A DNA stretch of 64,000 nucleotides from Nonomuraea pusilla (GTDB taxonomy: Bacteria > Actinomycetota > Actinomycetes > Streptosporangiales > Streptosporangiaceae), in the NCBI RefSeq assembly GCF_900109355.1, contig NZ_FOBF01000001.1, positions 1 through 64,000 on the forward strand. The letters are read 5' to 3'. The first letter of the stretch is position 1, and each line of letters begins with the position of its first letter. The notes beneath the pieces are model-generated. The model did not search any database. It was not told the DNA's origin and saw only the letters and a program-made list of their open reading frames with translations. Made by a program: the position numbers and the translations under genes. Shown in pieces: positions 1 to 9,138 of the stretch.

Positions 1-1230
1 GCGGTTGCGGGTGTCGAAGATGAAGGTGCATACCTGTTCGGCCAGGTGGTAGTCGAAGCAGTCGTGGTCGGTGAGGACCACCACGGCGTCCGCGGCGGCC
101 AGCTCGTGCGAGGTGGCTTCGACCAGGTCGACGCCGTGGGGGAGCCGGAGGTCCCTGACGTACGGGTCGGCGGCGCGTACGCGCGCGCCGAGCTTGGCGA
201 ACGCAGCGGCCACCTCCAGCGCGGGAGACTCGCGGCAGTCGCCCACGTTCTTCTTGTACGACAGCCCGAGGAGAAGCAGCCTGCTGCCCTTGATGGCCTT
301 GCCGTGCTCGTTCAGCGCCAGGCCGACGCGGTGCACCACCTGGTCGGGCATGCTTCGGTTGATGTCGTTGGCCAGCTCCACGAACCGGAAGTTGTGTCCC
401 AGCCCCCGCTTGATGCTCCACGACAGGTACGACGGGTCGATGGGCAGGCAGTGCCCGCCGACGCCGGGCCCGGGGACGAAGCGCATGTAGCCGAACGGCT
501 TCGTCGCGGCCGCGTCGATGGCCTCCCAGACGTCGATGCCGAGCTGGTGCGCGAAGATGCCCAGCTCGTTGACAAGGGCGATGTTGACGTGCCTGAAGGT
601 GTTCTCCAGGAGCTTGCACAGCTCGGCGCTCTTGGGCGACGAGACCGGGACGACCTCCTGGACGATCCGCTCGTAGAAGCCCTGGACGCGCTTGAGCGAC
701 CGCTCGTCGATGCCGGACACGACTTTCGGCGTGTTCCCGAGGTTCCAGCGCTCGTTGCCCGGGTCGATGCGTTCGGGGCTGTAGCCGAGGTGGAAGTCGT
801 CGGGCGCGCTGAGCTCGGACCCCTCCTCCAGCAGGGGGAGCAGGTACTCCTCCGTGGTGCCGGGGTAGGTGGTGGATTCCAGGATGACGGTGGCGCCCGG
901 CCGGATCAGCGGGGCGATGGACCGTCCCGCGGCGGCGATGTGGCGGAGGTCAGGGGCGCCTTCGCACAGCGGCGTCGGAACGGTGATCACGCAGAGGTCG
1001 AAGCCTTCGGCGTCGGCGTAGTCGGTGCTGGCGAGGTAACGCCCGCTCCTGCCGGCGGCCGCCACCTGCTCGTCGGGGATGTCTTCGACGTACGACTCTC
1101 CGGCGTTCAACCGTTTGACGCGCCAGTCGTCCACGTCGATCCCCACGACGTCGAAGCCGGCGTCAACGGCTGCCATCGCCAGGGGCAGGCCCACATACCC
1201 CTGTCCGACGACCACCAATTTCTCTCTCAT
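1..1230 (-). CDS. Nucleotide-sugar dehydrogenase (UDP-GlcNAc/UDP-ManNAc 6-dehydrogenase type), 3' end cut by window
   Basis: NAD-dependent four-electron oxidation of a UDP-sugar C6 to the uronic acid is the family reaction. The 410 visible codons start with an N-terminal Rossmann motif (VVVGQGYVGLPLA, residues 6-18), continue through SPERIDPGNE near residue 151, and reach the catalytic-cysteine motif GGHCLPIDP (Cys about 261). The PGPGVGGHC context resembles WbpA/WecC enzymes acting on N-acetylated sugars more than UDP-glucose dehydrogenase, but the substrate is not proven. The ATG follows a GGGGGTCC stretch. The C-terminus runs off the window. It is transcribed leftwards, like the neighbouring sulfotransferase, and probably supplies an acidic sugar to the surface polymer. 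Confidence 0.9.
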   Translation of the reverse strand, partial: MREKLVVVGQGYVGLPLAMAAVDAGFDVVGIDVDDWRVKRLNAGESYVEDIPDEQVAAAGRSGRYLASTDYADAEGFDLCVITVPTPLCEGAPDLRHIAAAGRSIAPLIRPGATVILESTTYPGTTEEYLLPLLEEGSELSAPDDFHLGYSPERIDPGNERWNLGNTPKVVSGIDERSLKRVQGFYERIVQEVVPVSSPKSAELCKLLENTFRHVNIALVNELGIFAHQLGIDVWEAIDAAATKPFGYMRFVPGPGVGGHCLPIDPSYLSWSIKRGLGHNFRFVELANDINRSMPDQVVHRVGLALNEHGKAIKGSRLLLLGLSYKKNVGDCRESPALEVAAAFAKLGARVRAADPYVRDLRLPHGVDLVEATSHELAAADAVVVLTDHDCFDYHLAEQVCTFIFDTRNR

Positions 1231-1398
1231 ATCAGGACCCCCATCCGCTTGAGAGGAGATACGGCTGACTGTAGAAGTCGGATGGTCGTTCGCCGTAGAC
1301 CCGCCCCCGATCCCGCGTGTCGCCGGGCAGCGGGAACGGCTCACAGAAGGGGGAAACCGGACGGTTCAGGGTGTGCCGGAAAAGAAAAAGGATGACCG

Positions 1399-2268
1399 CT
1401 ATGCGCTGTAGCCGAAAGCGTGGAGGTGGTCGGCGAGGGAACGGTTCAGCAGCGCGAGCTGGTCGGGGGTGAGATTGCGGCGGAAGGCGTCGGTTCTGGA
1501 AACGGAGAACGTGTAGCGGGCGAAGCGCCGCTCGAAGTCGGCCGTCCACGGAAGGCCGAGGAATTCGAGGATGACGTCGATCTGCTTGCGCGGGTCGGCG
1601 ATGAGGTCCTCGTAACGCACCTCCATCCACAGGTGGGACGGGATGCTCCGGCGGGCGAACGTGAACGCGTCCATCAGGGTCTTCCACCCGATGCCGGCGA
1701 GGTGGACCATCGAGCGCCCGGCGTCCTCCCACTCCTGCCGGTAGACCTCGGGCAGGGGGCCGAAGTGCCAGCCCGAGTGCCCGAGGTGGCCCCGCCACCA
1801 GGTCATCTGCAGCCAGGAGTTGGCCACGGCGCGGCCGTCGCGGACGATGTGGACGAAGCGCGCCTCGGGGAAGATCTCGTGGAGGAAGAGCGCGCGCGGC
1901 CAGCCGGTGAACTTGTGGAGGTAGTGCTCCACGCCCTCGGCCACGGCGCGTTCCTCGAAGAACCTGCGCATGCCCTGGGCCAGCCACGGGGTGACGTCGG
2001 CGGCCATGAGGTCGCGGAAGGAGTCGACGACCAGGGGCGAGACCTCCTTGCTGAGCACCCGCTGGCCCTCGCAGGGGCGCACGCGTTTGGCGGGGAAGTC
2101 GCCTGGCGTGCAGCGGTAGAGCCTGCTGCCGAGCCGCCTGATGAAGTTCGGTGCAAATGGCAGGCGTTCGTCCAAATTTGAGATGAAACCAACCTGCGAA
2201 TGGCGGGCCAGGACTTCGTAGAGCAGGGTGGATCCACAGCGTCCGCTACCGATCAGGAAATTCAGCAT
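1399..2268 (-). CDS. Sulfotransferase family protein
   Basis: A 289-residue PAPS-dependent sulfotransferase. The 5'-phosphosulfate-binding loop is seen at residues 7-14 (GSGRCGST), and the 3'-phosphate-binding motif FVHIVRDGRAVANS lies near residues 137-150. Both are hallmarks of the Sulfotransfer_3 type fold. The start is an ATG with TAGGAG seven bases upstream. No signal peptide or membrane segment is visible, so it should act in the cytoplasm on a carbohydrate or lipid-linked acceptor. Its place beside nucleotide-sugar and glycosyltransferase genes suggests it sulfates the polysaccharide or its precursor. The acceptor is inference; small-molecule or lipid sulfation is possible. Confidence 0.87.
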   Translation of the reverse strand: MLNFLIGSGRCGSTLLYEVLARHSQVGFISNLDERLPFAPNFIRRLGSRLYRCTPGDFPAKRVRPCEGQRVLSKEVSPLVVDSFRDLMAADVTPWLAQGMRRFFEERAVAEGVEHYLHKFTGWPRALFLHEIFPEARFVHIVRDGRAVANSWLQMTWWRGHLGHSGWHFGPLPEVYRQEWEDAGRSMVHLAGIGWKTLMDAFTFARRSIPSHLWMEVRYEDLIADPRKQIDVILEFLGLPWTADFERRFARYTFSVSRTDAFRRNLTPDQLALLNRSLADHLHAFGYSA

Positions 2269-2531
2269 GTGGGGCTCCTAGCTTTGGGGGCGCGTCAACG
2301 GCGCCCGTCCCGCCGGTCCACAGTAACGCACCTGTGAGTAGGGGCATGGGATATGGTGCGTACGGTCGGAAGTGTCGCTCTCCGTGCGGGCGTTCAGCGT
2401 GCGGGAAAAGGCCCGGCCATTCTGTGAACCGCCGTGCGGGCGGTGGCGCAACATAAAGAAAAGGCAAGGATATCGCCGTCGCCGGGGCGGGTGAATCCGC
2501 CATTGAGCCCGTATTCACCAGGCTTTTCCGC

Positions 2532-4850
2532 ATGGATATGACGCCTGCTTCGATGGGGGCCTCCGCGGTCGCCACCCTCGCCCCGCCGGAGGGAGATCCC
2601 GGGCCCGCGCGCCGGGGGCCGATGTGGCGGCACCTCTCGCGCCGGCTGCCCGCGTTCGTCGCCGTGGCCGGCGTGGCGGCCGTCCTCGGGAGGTACGGCG
2701 TCGCGCTGCCCGACATGGCGGTGTTCGCCGGGTACCTGGCGCTGGCGGTGGCGCTGCCCGGCGTGCTGCTGGTGCGGGCGTGCTACCGGGGCGCTCTCAC
2801 GCTGGTGGAGGAGCTCGCGCTCGGCCTGGTGCTCGGCTACGTCCTGGAGGTGCTCGCCTACATCGCGGCGCGGGCCGCCGGCGTGCCGCTGCTGGTGGTG
2901 GCCTGGCCGATCGCCACGTACGCGCTGTTCCTGGCGGTGCCCCGGCTGCGGCGGCACTGGCGCACGCCGCCCCGCCGGGACGTCCCCGCCTGGTGGTCGT
3001 GGGCGCTCGCCGTGACGGTCGTGTACCTGGCGGCGTGGAGCGCGGTCACGTTCTTCAGGTCCAACCCGCTGACCTGGCCCGACATGGGCACGGCGCACTT
3101 CGAGATGCCGTACCACCTCGCGCTGGTGGGCGAGCTGAAGCACCACATGCCGCCCACGGTGCCGCTCGTCGCAGGCGAGCCGCTGCTCTACCACTGGTTC
3201 GTGTACGCACACTTCGCGGCGTCCAGCTGGATCACCGGGCTGGAGCCGGTGGTGCTGCTGTTCAGGCTCGGCCCGCTGCCGATGCTCGTCGCGTTCGCCG
3301 TGCTGGTGGGCGTGATCGGCCGGCGGGTCACCGGCTCGCACGTGGGGGCGCTGCTGTCCATCGCGGGCTCGGTGTTCGTGGCCATCCCCAGCCTGCACCC
3401 CAACGCCAACGGGCTGCTGGTGTGGACCGGGGTCCAGCACACGCCGTTCACCGGCCCCACGCAGACGTTCGGCGCGGTGCTGTTCGCGCCGGTCGTCCTG
3501 CTGCTCGTGGACCTGTTCGAGCAGGGGCGTCTCAGCCGGGGGCGGTGGCTGCTGCTGGCCGTCTTCCTGGTCGGCGTGATGGGGGCGAAGGCGACGTACC
3601 TGCCGCTGCTCATCGCCGGGCTGCTCGCCGTCGCCGCGGTGACGGTGGTCGCACGGCGGAGGATCTCCTGGCCGGTGCCGGCCGTGCTCGGCATGGCGGC
3701 GGCGTGCTTCTGCTATGCGCAGGTGGTGCTGTTCGGCGGCGCCAAGCAGGGGATGGCCGTGGAGCCGCTCGCGCTCATGAGCCGGACGTGGGCCGACCTC
3801 ACGCCGGGGGACGGGCCGGCGACCAGGGGCGCGCTCGCCGGGATCACGCTGGTCTTCCTGGCGTGCTGGCTGGTCACCTGGGCGGGCGTGTTCGGCCTGC
3901 TGAGCCGGCCGCGGGTGCTGCTCCAGCCCGCCGTGGCGCTCCTGCTCGGCATGTCGGCGGCGGGTTTCGGCGGCATTCTCCTGCTGGGGCATCCGCACCT
4001 GGGCCAGGGCTACTTCCTGCAGGCGGTCTACCCGTACCTGGCGGTGCTGGCGGCGTACGGGCTGGTCGTGGTGACGCGGCGGGAGCGGACGCCGCGCTGG
4101 GCGCTCGGCTGCGCCGTCGCCGGGGGGCTGCTGGTGGCGTACCTCATCCGTGTCCTGTGCGGGGTGGAGCTGCCGCTCGCGCCCGGCCGGCCCGAGGCGG
4201 CGCTGTACCTGCCGTACGCCGCGCTGCTGGGCGTCGCCGGCGTGGCCGCGGCGGCGGCCGTGCTGGCGCGCCGGGTCGTCCAGGCGTGGGCGTGCGTGAT
4301 CGTGCTGGTCGCGAGCGCGGGCATGCCGTCGGCGTGGCAGGCGCGGGCCCAGCTCCTCCTGTCGAGAGTGCCGGGGGGCGAGGCGCAGGAGGTGAGCCAC
4401 CCGTCGCCCGAGCAGGTGCCCCAGGGGACGCTCGCCGCGGGGCGGTGGCTGCGCGACCACTCGCTGCCGGACGACCTGGTCGCCACCAACGCGCACTGCC
4501 GGTGGGAGTACCCGGACGTCTGCGACAGCCGCCACTTCTGGCTGTCGGCGCTGTCGGAGCGGCGGATGCTCGTCGAGGGCTGGGCGTACACGGCGAGGAA
4601 CCACGACCAGGCGGGGCCGGGGCTGCTGCCCGAGCACGTGCCGTTCTGGGACGCGGAGCTGTTCCGGCTGAACGGGCAGGTCTTCACCAAGCCGACGGCG
4701 GAGGCGCTGCGGCTGCTGCGGGACGGGTACGGGGTGCGCTGGCTGGTCGCCGAGAGGCCGATCCCGGAGGCGGCGGCGAGGCTGGGCGTGCTCGCGACGG
4801 CGCGGTTCCGCGAGGGGGACTACGCGGTCTACGAGCTGCGACCCCGCTGA
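2532..4850 (+). CDS. Large polytopic membrane protein, GT-C glycosyltransferase-like
   Basis: A 772-residue protein with many hydrophobic segments from about residue 38 to 600 and a soluble C-terminal part of about 170 residues. An early extracytoplasmic loop carries acidic and histidine residues (WPDMGTAHFE, then YHWFVYAHF). This arrangement, a D/E-containing first loop followed by 10-13 membrane spans, resembles lipid-linked-sugar GT-C transferases, but I do not recognise a named family. The ribosome site before 2532 is weak, and an ATG at 2622 after a GGGGGCC run is an alternative start. It probably transfers a sugar outside the membrane in the surface-polymer pathway; that role is inferred from context. 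Confidence 0.75.
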   Translation: MDMTPASMGASAVATLAPPEGDPGPARRGPMWRHLSRRLPAFVAVAGVAAVLGRYGVALPDMAVFAGYLALAVALPGVLLVRACYRGALTLVEELALGLVLGYVLEVLAYIAARAAGVPLLVVAWPIATYALFLAVPRLRRHWRTPPRRDVPAWWSWALAVTVVYLAAWSAVTFFRSNPLTWPDMGTAHFEMPYHLALVGELKHHMPPTVPLVAGEPLLYHWFVYAHFAASSWITGLEPVVLLFRLGPLPMLVAFAVLVGVIGRRVTGSHVGALLSIAGSVFVAIPSLHPNANGLLVWTGVQHTPFTGPTQTFGAVLFAPVVLLLVDLFEQGRLSRGRWLLLAVFLVGVMGAKATYLPLLIAGLLAVAAVTVVARRRISWPVPAVLGMAAACFCYAQVVLFGGAKQGMAVEPLALMSRTWADLTPGDGPATRGALAGITLVFLACWLVTWAGVFGLLSRPRVLLQPAVALLLGMSAAGFGGILLLGHPHLGQGYFLQAVYPYLAVLAAYGLVVVTRRERTPRWALGCAVAGGLLVAYLIRVLCGVELPLAPGRPEAALYLPYAALLGVAGVAAAAAVLARRVVQAWACVIVLVASAGMPSAWQARAQLLLSRVPGGEAQEVSHPSPEQVPQGTLAAGRWLRDHSLPDDLVATNAHCRWEYPDVCDSRHFWLSALSERRMLVEGWAYTARNHDQAGPGLLPEHVPFWDAELFRLNGQVFTKPTAEALRLLRDGYGVRWLVAERPIPEAAARLGVLATARFREGDYAVYELRPR

Positions 4851-5236
4851 CCACCGCGACGCCCCCGAACCCCCCGGCCCGGGGCTGACCACCCCGAGCC
4901 CGGCCGCACGGCGGTGGGAGCGATGCGCGGACGCGGCGAGCTCAGAAGGGGGCATGAGAGGCGGGCCGAAGCTCGCGCAAGCCTGCTGGGAGCGGCCGGG
5001 ATCGAGGTGGGGCAGGTCCAGGAGGTCGGGGGGCGAGGCGCTTGGGCGGGTCTGGGAGGGCCTGCCCCTTAGGTGGGGGATGATGGGCTCATATCAGCAG
5101 CGGCTGACAGCACCGGCCGTTGACGTCGGCCGTCCTGCAGCTCGACGAACAGTAGCGAGCAAGAGCAGATCAAGGCCCTGTCGCCGACGCGGCAAGGGAT
5201 CTCAAGGGCTGGAGGGGCGGCCTTTGGGCGCGAGGG
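4851..5236. other. 386-bp intergenic region without a recognised gene
   Basis: Apart from the weak hairpin at its left end I see no promoter, RNA or repeat that I can defend. ORFs here have no start-site support and no recognisable protein similarity. The region separates the GT-C-like gene from a small membrane gene and the insertion-sequence scar, so it may itself be a recombination remnant. Confidence 0.4.
4876..4911 (+). terminator. Possible weak terminator hairpin
   Basis: A GC-rich imperfect inverted repeat (CCCGGGG, a short loop, then CCCCGAGCCC) lies about 25 bases after the membrane-protein stop codon. It has a mismatch and no T-tract, so this is a weak call. Confidence 0.3.
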
Positions 5237-5611
5237 TCATCTGAAGAGAGCGAGGTCCTCGATGTAGCGGAGGGCCCCCGCAGAGAAGACCCATACGATC
5301 ACCGCCGCCGAGAAGGCCAGAACTTGGGTTTTGAGCAGCCTGCCGACGATTCCCGTTCTGGAGAACGAGCAGAGATAAGCGAAGAGTAGGGCGGTGATGG
5401 GAGGCAGGACGAGTGCCGCCTTCAGGAGGTTGACGTGCCACCCTCCGACACAGGTGTCGCCACCGCACATCCCGGCCCAGCCGATCTCGATGAGGCCGAC
5501 GAAGATGATCAAAAGCATGGCGAGGGCACCAACGCTGGCCACGGTGACCAGCACGAGGCGCTGCCGGGCCGTGATCGTTCGCTGGTCGTCGGGAGGGTTG
5601 TGCGGTGTCAA
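5237..5611 (-). CDS. Small three-TM hypothetical membrane protein
   Basis: A 124-residue protein of unknown function. It has a polar N-terminus of about 18 residues and three hydrophobic stretches at about residues 20-46, 63-82 and 93-113. A cysteine-containing loop (CGGDTCVGG) lies between the first two. The start is taken as TTG at 5611 because a clean GGAGG sits six bases upstream. It ends with a short charged tail. It lies against the left end of the IS256-type element, and its promoter region may be disturbed by that element. No family is recognised. Confidence 0.6.
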   Translation of the reverse strand: MTPHNPPDDQRTITARQRLVLVTVASVGALAMLLIIFVGLIEIGWAGMCGGDTCVGGWHVNLLKAALVLPPITALLFAYLCSFSRTGIVGRLLKTQVLAFSAAVIVWVFSAGALRYIEDLALFR

Positions 5612-5682
5612 TCGTCGCCTCCGATCAGCTCGTGGTGGCCAGTTGTCCTTATCCTGACATCGATCACGCGCCTACCTGGACG

Positions 5683-5710
5683 CGGGAGTGTAAGAACAAC
5701 GGTGTAACTC
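5683..5710 (+). repeat. IS256-type left inverted repeat
   Basis: Read outward (reverse complement) it begins GAGTTACACCGTTG and ends ACACTCCCG. It matches the right end at 7049-7076 with about seven differences. Confidence 0.65.
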
Positions 5711-5731
5711 CTGATCAAGGAGAACGCACTG

Positions 5732-7036
5732 ATGAGTACTGTGATCCAGGCATCGACAGAGATCGACCTGGAGGACGCCGCCGTGGCGCGTACAGAGCCC
5801 AAGGACTCCGACAGGGAGCTGGTCGCCCGGCTGGTCGAGCAGGCCCGCGCCGACGGCGTGGAACTGGTCGGCGAGAACGGGCTGCTGGGCCGGCTGACCA
5901 CACTGGTGCTGGAGTCCGCTCTCGAAGGTGAGATCACCGACCATCTCGGCTACGACAAGCACCAGCGGGGCGGGGGTGAGACGGGTAACAGCCGTAACGG
6001 CAGCCGGTCCAAGACCGTGCTCACCGACGTCGGGCCGGTCGAGATCAGCGTGCCGCGTGATCGGGACGGCAGCTTCGAGCCGAAGATCGTGCGCAAGCGG
6101 CAGCGGCGGCTGTCCGGGGTGGATGAGATGGTCATCTCTCTGGCCGGCAAGGGGCTGACCATCGGCGAGATCTCGGCGCATCTGGCCGAGGTCTACGGTG
6201 CGGAGGTGTCCAGGCAGACCATCTCCACCATCACCGACAAGGTCCTGGACGGCATGGCCGAGTGGCAGAACCGGCCGCTCGATGCCGTCTACCCGGTCAT
6301 CTTCATCGACGCGATCCACGTGAAGCTGCGCGACGGCCAGGTGGCCAACCGGCCCGTCTACGTCGCGCCGGCCGTCACGGTCGACGGCGAACGGGACATC
6401 CTGGGGTTGTGGGCAGGCGACGGCGGCGAAGGGGCCAAGTTCTGGCTGCACGTGCTGACCGAGATCAAGAACCGCGGCGCCGGTGATGCGCTGATGGTGG
6501 TCTGCGACGGCCTCAAGGGGCTGCCGCAGGCCATCGAGCAGGTCTGGCCGAAGGCCGCGTCGTGCAGACGTGCGTCGTTCACCTGCTGCGCTCCTCCTTC
6601 CGGTACGCCGCCCGCCGGCACTGGGACGCCGTCGCCGAGGGGCTCAGGCCCGTCTGCACCGCGCCGACCGAGGCCGCGGCGCTGGAGCGGTTCATGGAGT
6701 TCGCTGAGACGTGGGGCGGCAGGTATCCGGCCATCGTGAAGTCGTGGGAGGACGCCTGGGCCGAATTCGTGCCCTTCCTCCACTTCGATGTCGAGATCCG
6801 CCGGGTGATCTGCTCGGCCAACGCCATCGAGTCGGTCAACGCCCGGATCCGGCGGGCGGTCAAGGCCCGCGGCCGCTTCCCGAACGAGCAGGCCGCGCTC
6901 AAGTGCGTCTACATGGCGATCATGAGCCTGGACCCGACCGGGCAAGGGCCGCAAACGCTGGATCACCCGCTGGAAAGCGGCTTTGAACGCGTTCGCCATC
7001 ACCTTCGAAGGCCGCTTGGCCCCGGCCAGCCGATAA
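5732..7036 (+). pseudogene. IS256-family (mutator) transposase with two compensating frameshifts
   Basis: ATG at 5732 follows AAGGAGA eight bases upstream. The frame encodes a typical mutator transposase N-terminus, including NSRNGSRSKTV, FIDAIHVKLRDG (first catalytic Asp) and VVCDGLKGLP (second Asp). Near 6557-6560 one G appears lost, so the original frame ends at 6739 after 335 residues. The family sequence VQTCVVHLLR continues in the +2-shifted frame to about 6940. There an extra G restores the original frame, which runs on as GKGRKRW to a stop at 7036. The full repaired length of about 434 residues is normal. As read, the C-terminal catalytic Glu region is lost, so the element should be inactive. 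Sequencing errors in G runs are an alternative. Confidence 0.85.
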
Positions 7037-7048
7037 CTAATCAAGATC

Positions 7049-7076
7049 GAGATACACCGTTGACTGGACACACCCG
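7049..7076 (-). repeat. IS256-type right inverted repeat
   Basis: Begins GAGATACACCGTTG and ends ACACACCCG. It pairs imperfectly with the left repeat at 5683-5710 and lies 12 bases after the repaired transposase stop. Confidence 0.6.
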
Positions 7077-7535
7077 ATGAACTCGTAGCAGCACAGCGCG
7101 GCAGCGAGGCCGAGAAAGGCCAGGTAGTTGCCGGAGTAGCGTTCGTAGCGGATGGTGAGCCGGCGATAGCCGGTCAGCCAGGACATGGTCCGCTCGATCA
7201 CCAGCGATGCCGGCCTAAACGCTGGCTGGACCCGACTCCCTTGCGCGCGATCCGGACGGCGATGCGCCTGCCCGCAGCCATCGGCGCAAGTCATCGCGGT
7301 CATACGCCTTGTCCGCGTGGAGCTTCCCGGGCTTGCCGCACCTACCGTGGCGAGGATCCCGTCTCGTTTGGAGCTCGGTCACCATGGGCTTGAGGCCCTG
7401 GCTGTCGTGGGTGTTGCCAGATGAGACACCGACCACGACGGGCAGCCCGGACCGGTCGGACAGGACATGCATCTCGGAACCCGGCTTGCCCCGGTCCACG
7501 GGGCTCGGACCTGCAAGGTCGCCCCCCCTTTTCAG
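7077..7535 (-). pseudogene. IS5-family transposase remnant, C-terminal part
   Basis: On the minus strand the text reads as an IS5/DDE transposase C-terminal half: GPSPVDRGKPGSEMHVLSD, SSGNTHDSQGLKPMV, LHADKAYDRDDLRRWL, then ERTMSWLTGYRRL and YLAFLGLAAALCCYE. The N-terminal half is absent, and the right junction lies near 7535. At least two frameshifts are present, one near 7285 after RRWLRAG and one near 7213 before VIERTMSW. The C-terminus ends at the border with the IS256-type element. It is dead; the second element probably inserted into or next to it. Confidence 0.8.
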
Positions 7536-7551
7536 GTCGGGCAGGTTCGGA

Positions 7552-7585
7552 GGGGCCGGGGCGGGGGGACGGCCCCTTCGTTTTT
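7552..7585. terminator. Hairpin with T-tract next to the DUF3494 gene end
   Basis: GGGGCCG (7552-7558) pairs with CGGCCCC (7570-7576) and is followed on the + strand by TTCGTTTTT. The T-tract favours termination of + strand transcripts coming out of the IS region. On the minus strand it would be a hairpin without a T-tract just after the DUF3494 gene stop. Confidence 0.5.
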
Positions 7586-7586
7586 G

Positions 7587-8654
7587 TTAGGCGGTGACTG
7601 TTTGGGTGAGTGGGGCGGAGGTGCTCGGTGCGAAGTCGATGGGCTCCTCGTGGTTGAAGGTGAGGCCGCCGATGAAGACGGCGACGACGCGGTGCTCGCC
7701 CGGCGGGAGCTTGATGGTCAGCCTGGCCGGGGTGTCGATGTCGTGGTAGGCGGTGCCGAGGACGGTCGAGCCCTCCTTGAACACCACGGTGCCGGTCGGC
7801 TTGACGCTGCCGCTGACCGCCGCGACCCTGGCCGTGAACGTGATGGGCTGGGCGCTGGTGGCCGGGTTGGGGCTTGAGGTGAGGGTCGTGGTCGTCGGCG
7901 GCTCGTTGGGCAGCCGGACGATGGTCATGCTCGGGGTGGGGAGCGAGCCGACGGTGCCGACGGTGTTGTTGAGGGCGAACAGGTGCCCCTGCGCGACGGC
8001 CTGGGCGGCGACCGCGATGGCGTTGCGGGCGATGGCGGTGCCGTAGAAGGTGGACTGCGGGCCGAGGGCGCCGCTGCCGGAGATCTGCCAGTAGACGTTC
8101 TTGGTCTGCGCTCCGCCGACGAGGTCGATGCTGCTCACCCTGTCGGTGGTGAGGTCGCCGGCCTGGAAGATGAACAGGGCGTCAGGGTCGGTCTGGGCGT
8201 CGAGGACGAGGCGGCCGTTCAGGCGGAAGTCGCCGGTGGTGGAGGCGTACACGCCGGGGGTCAGGGTGACGCCTCCGAGCTGGGGCGCGATGGTCGCGGT
8301 GGGGGCGCGGCCGGCGAGGTCGTCGTACGCGGCGACGATGTCGGCCTTGGCGGTGGCGGCGGTGGCGTCGCCGGCGTGGATGGTCCCCGTGACCCTGCCC
8401 GGCGGGAAGCCTTCCACCACGTCGCCGGGGCTCACCCCGAGGTCGCCCATCACGAGGGTGGGGTCGGTGTTGGTGACGGCGGTGCCGCCGAAGACGGCGA
8501 ACGGCTCGGCGGCGCCGATGCTCACCGGCGGCGCCTTGGCGGCCTTCCCCTCGGGCCAGACGGTCGCGGTGGTGGCGAGGACAACGGTCGCCAGCGCGGT
8601 CAGCCGGAAGGACGTACTGGAGAAGATCTGGCGCCGGAAATGGGTGTTTATCAT
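7587..8654 (-). CDS. Secreted DUF3494 (ice-binding-like) protein with C-terminal Ig-like domain
   Basis: A 355-residue protein. The ATG at 8654 follows AAAAGGG eight bases upstream and opens a signal peptide (positive start, hydrophobic residues about 17-36). A DUF3494 beta-helix domain occupies about residues 45-240, with motifs such as PFAVFGG, GDLGVSPG, AAYDDLAG and LNGRLVLDAQTDPDALF. A bacterial Ig-like domain follows (about 250-345; PNPATSAQPITFTA). DUF3494 folds bind ice in some species and occur widely as adhesins or surface proteins in others. The latter is more likely here. It is the shorter paralogue of the divergent gene at 9139 and lacks DUF4082 modules. Confidence 0.87.
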   Translation of the reverse strand: MINTHFRRQIFSSTSFRLTALATVVLATTATVWPEGKAAKAPPVSIGAAEPFAVFGGTAVTNTDPTLVMGDLGVSPGDVVEGFPPGRVTGTIHAGDATAATAKADIVAAYDDLAGRAPTATIAPQLGGVTLTPGVYASTTGDFRLNGRLVLDAQTDPDALFIFQAGDLTTDRVSSIDLVGGAQTKNVYWQISGSGALGPQSTFYGTAIARNAIAVAAQAVAQGHLFALNNTVGTVGSLPTPSMTIVRLPNEPPTTTTLTSSPNPATSAQPITFTARVAAVSGSVKPTGTVVFKEGSTVLGTAYHDIDTPARLTIKLPPGEHRVVAVFIGGLTFNHEEPIDFAPSTSAPLTQTVTA

Positions 8655-9138
8655 GCGATAACCCTTTTGTGTCCGTCGTGGGTGGTCGATGGCGCTGTCG
8701 AGCATGCCGATCGAGACGCTGAGTTTAGGGTCGGCCTGCACGGCGGACGGGGTGCGGGGAACAGGGGTCGCCCACTCTTTAGGTAAAACATGGTGCCGAT
8801 CGCTAAGCGGATAAAAGGCGTTAGTTCCGCTTATTCGGAGTGATCCGATTTCAAGGTTAAGGCTGTTCGGATAGTAGGTGTTGGGGAGGGGTGCGCGTAA
8901 AGTCCCGGTCAAACGCGCAATCGGCCGAGGTCTTTAATGATCGCCAAAGGGTTCGTGCTTGTTACCGTTCGGGGCGTACGTAGCGGTGCATGCCTCGATG
9001 CCTCTCCGCGGCGAACGGCGTCATCTCACGATTTTTCGCGCTATTTCGTGAAGAATCTGGCGACATGGACTGATCGGTATCCCGCCCGCCTGGTCTCGAC
9101 TGTACGGGCTCTGCGCGTAATCAAAGGAGTTGTGTCGC
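8655..9138. other. 484-bp divergent intergenic region between two DUF3494 genes
   Basis: It is clearly less GC-rich than the flanking genes, as expected for a shared promoter region. Only the ribosome sites at each end are convincing: AAAAGGG for the leftward gene and AAAGGAG for the rightward gene. A short inverted repeat, TGCGCG with CGCGCA about 16 bases apart, lies near 8890-8920. I could not fit a standard -35/-10 pair or a known riboswitch with confidence. Confidence 0.5.

Larger units (their letters stand above)
5683..7076 (+). mobile_element. IS256-family insertion sequence (decayed)
   Basis: The element is bounded by imperfect terminal inverted repeats of 28 bases (5683-5710 and 7049-7076). 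They match at about 21 of 28 positions and share the inner core TACACCGTTG. It encloses a mutator-type transposase gene on the + strand. I do not see a flanking target-site duplication, so the exact ends are uncertain or one flank has been rearranged. The right end abuts an IS5-type remnant. Confidence 0.8.

Noticed and set aside
2394-4955. An 853-codon open frame on the minus strand
   Set aside because: Antisense to the GT-C-like gene; His/Arg/Gln-rich shadow product.
6550-6945. Programmed frameshift in the IS256 transposase
   Set aside because: No slippery heptamer or downstream structure of the known type is seen, IS256 transposases are made from one frame, and two opposite shifts would be needed.
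5675-7085. Target-site duplication flanking the IS256-type element
   Set aside because: Flanks CCTGGACG on the left and ATGAACTC on the right do not match.
8655-9138. Riboswitch (c-di-AMP or other) upstream of the surface-protein genes
   Set aside because: GGGGAAC-like strings occur, but the paired elements of the known motifs could not be placed in either orientation.
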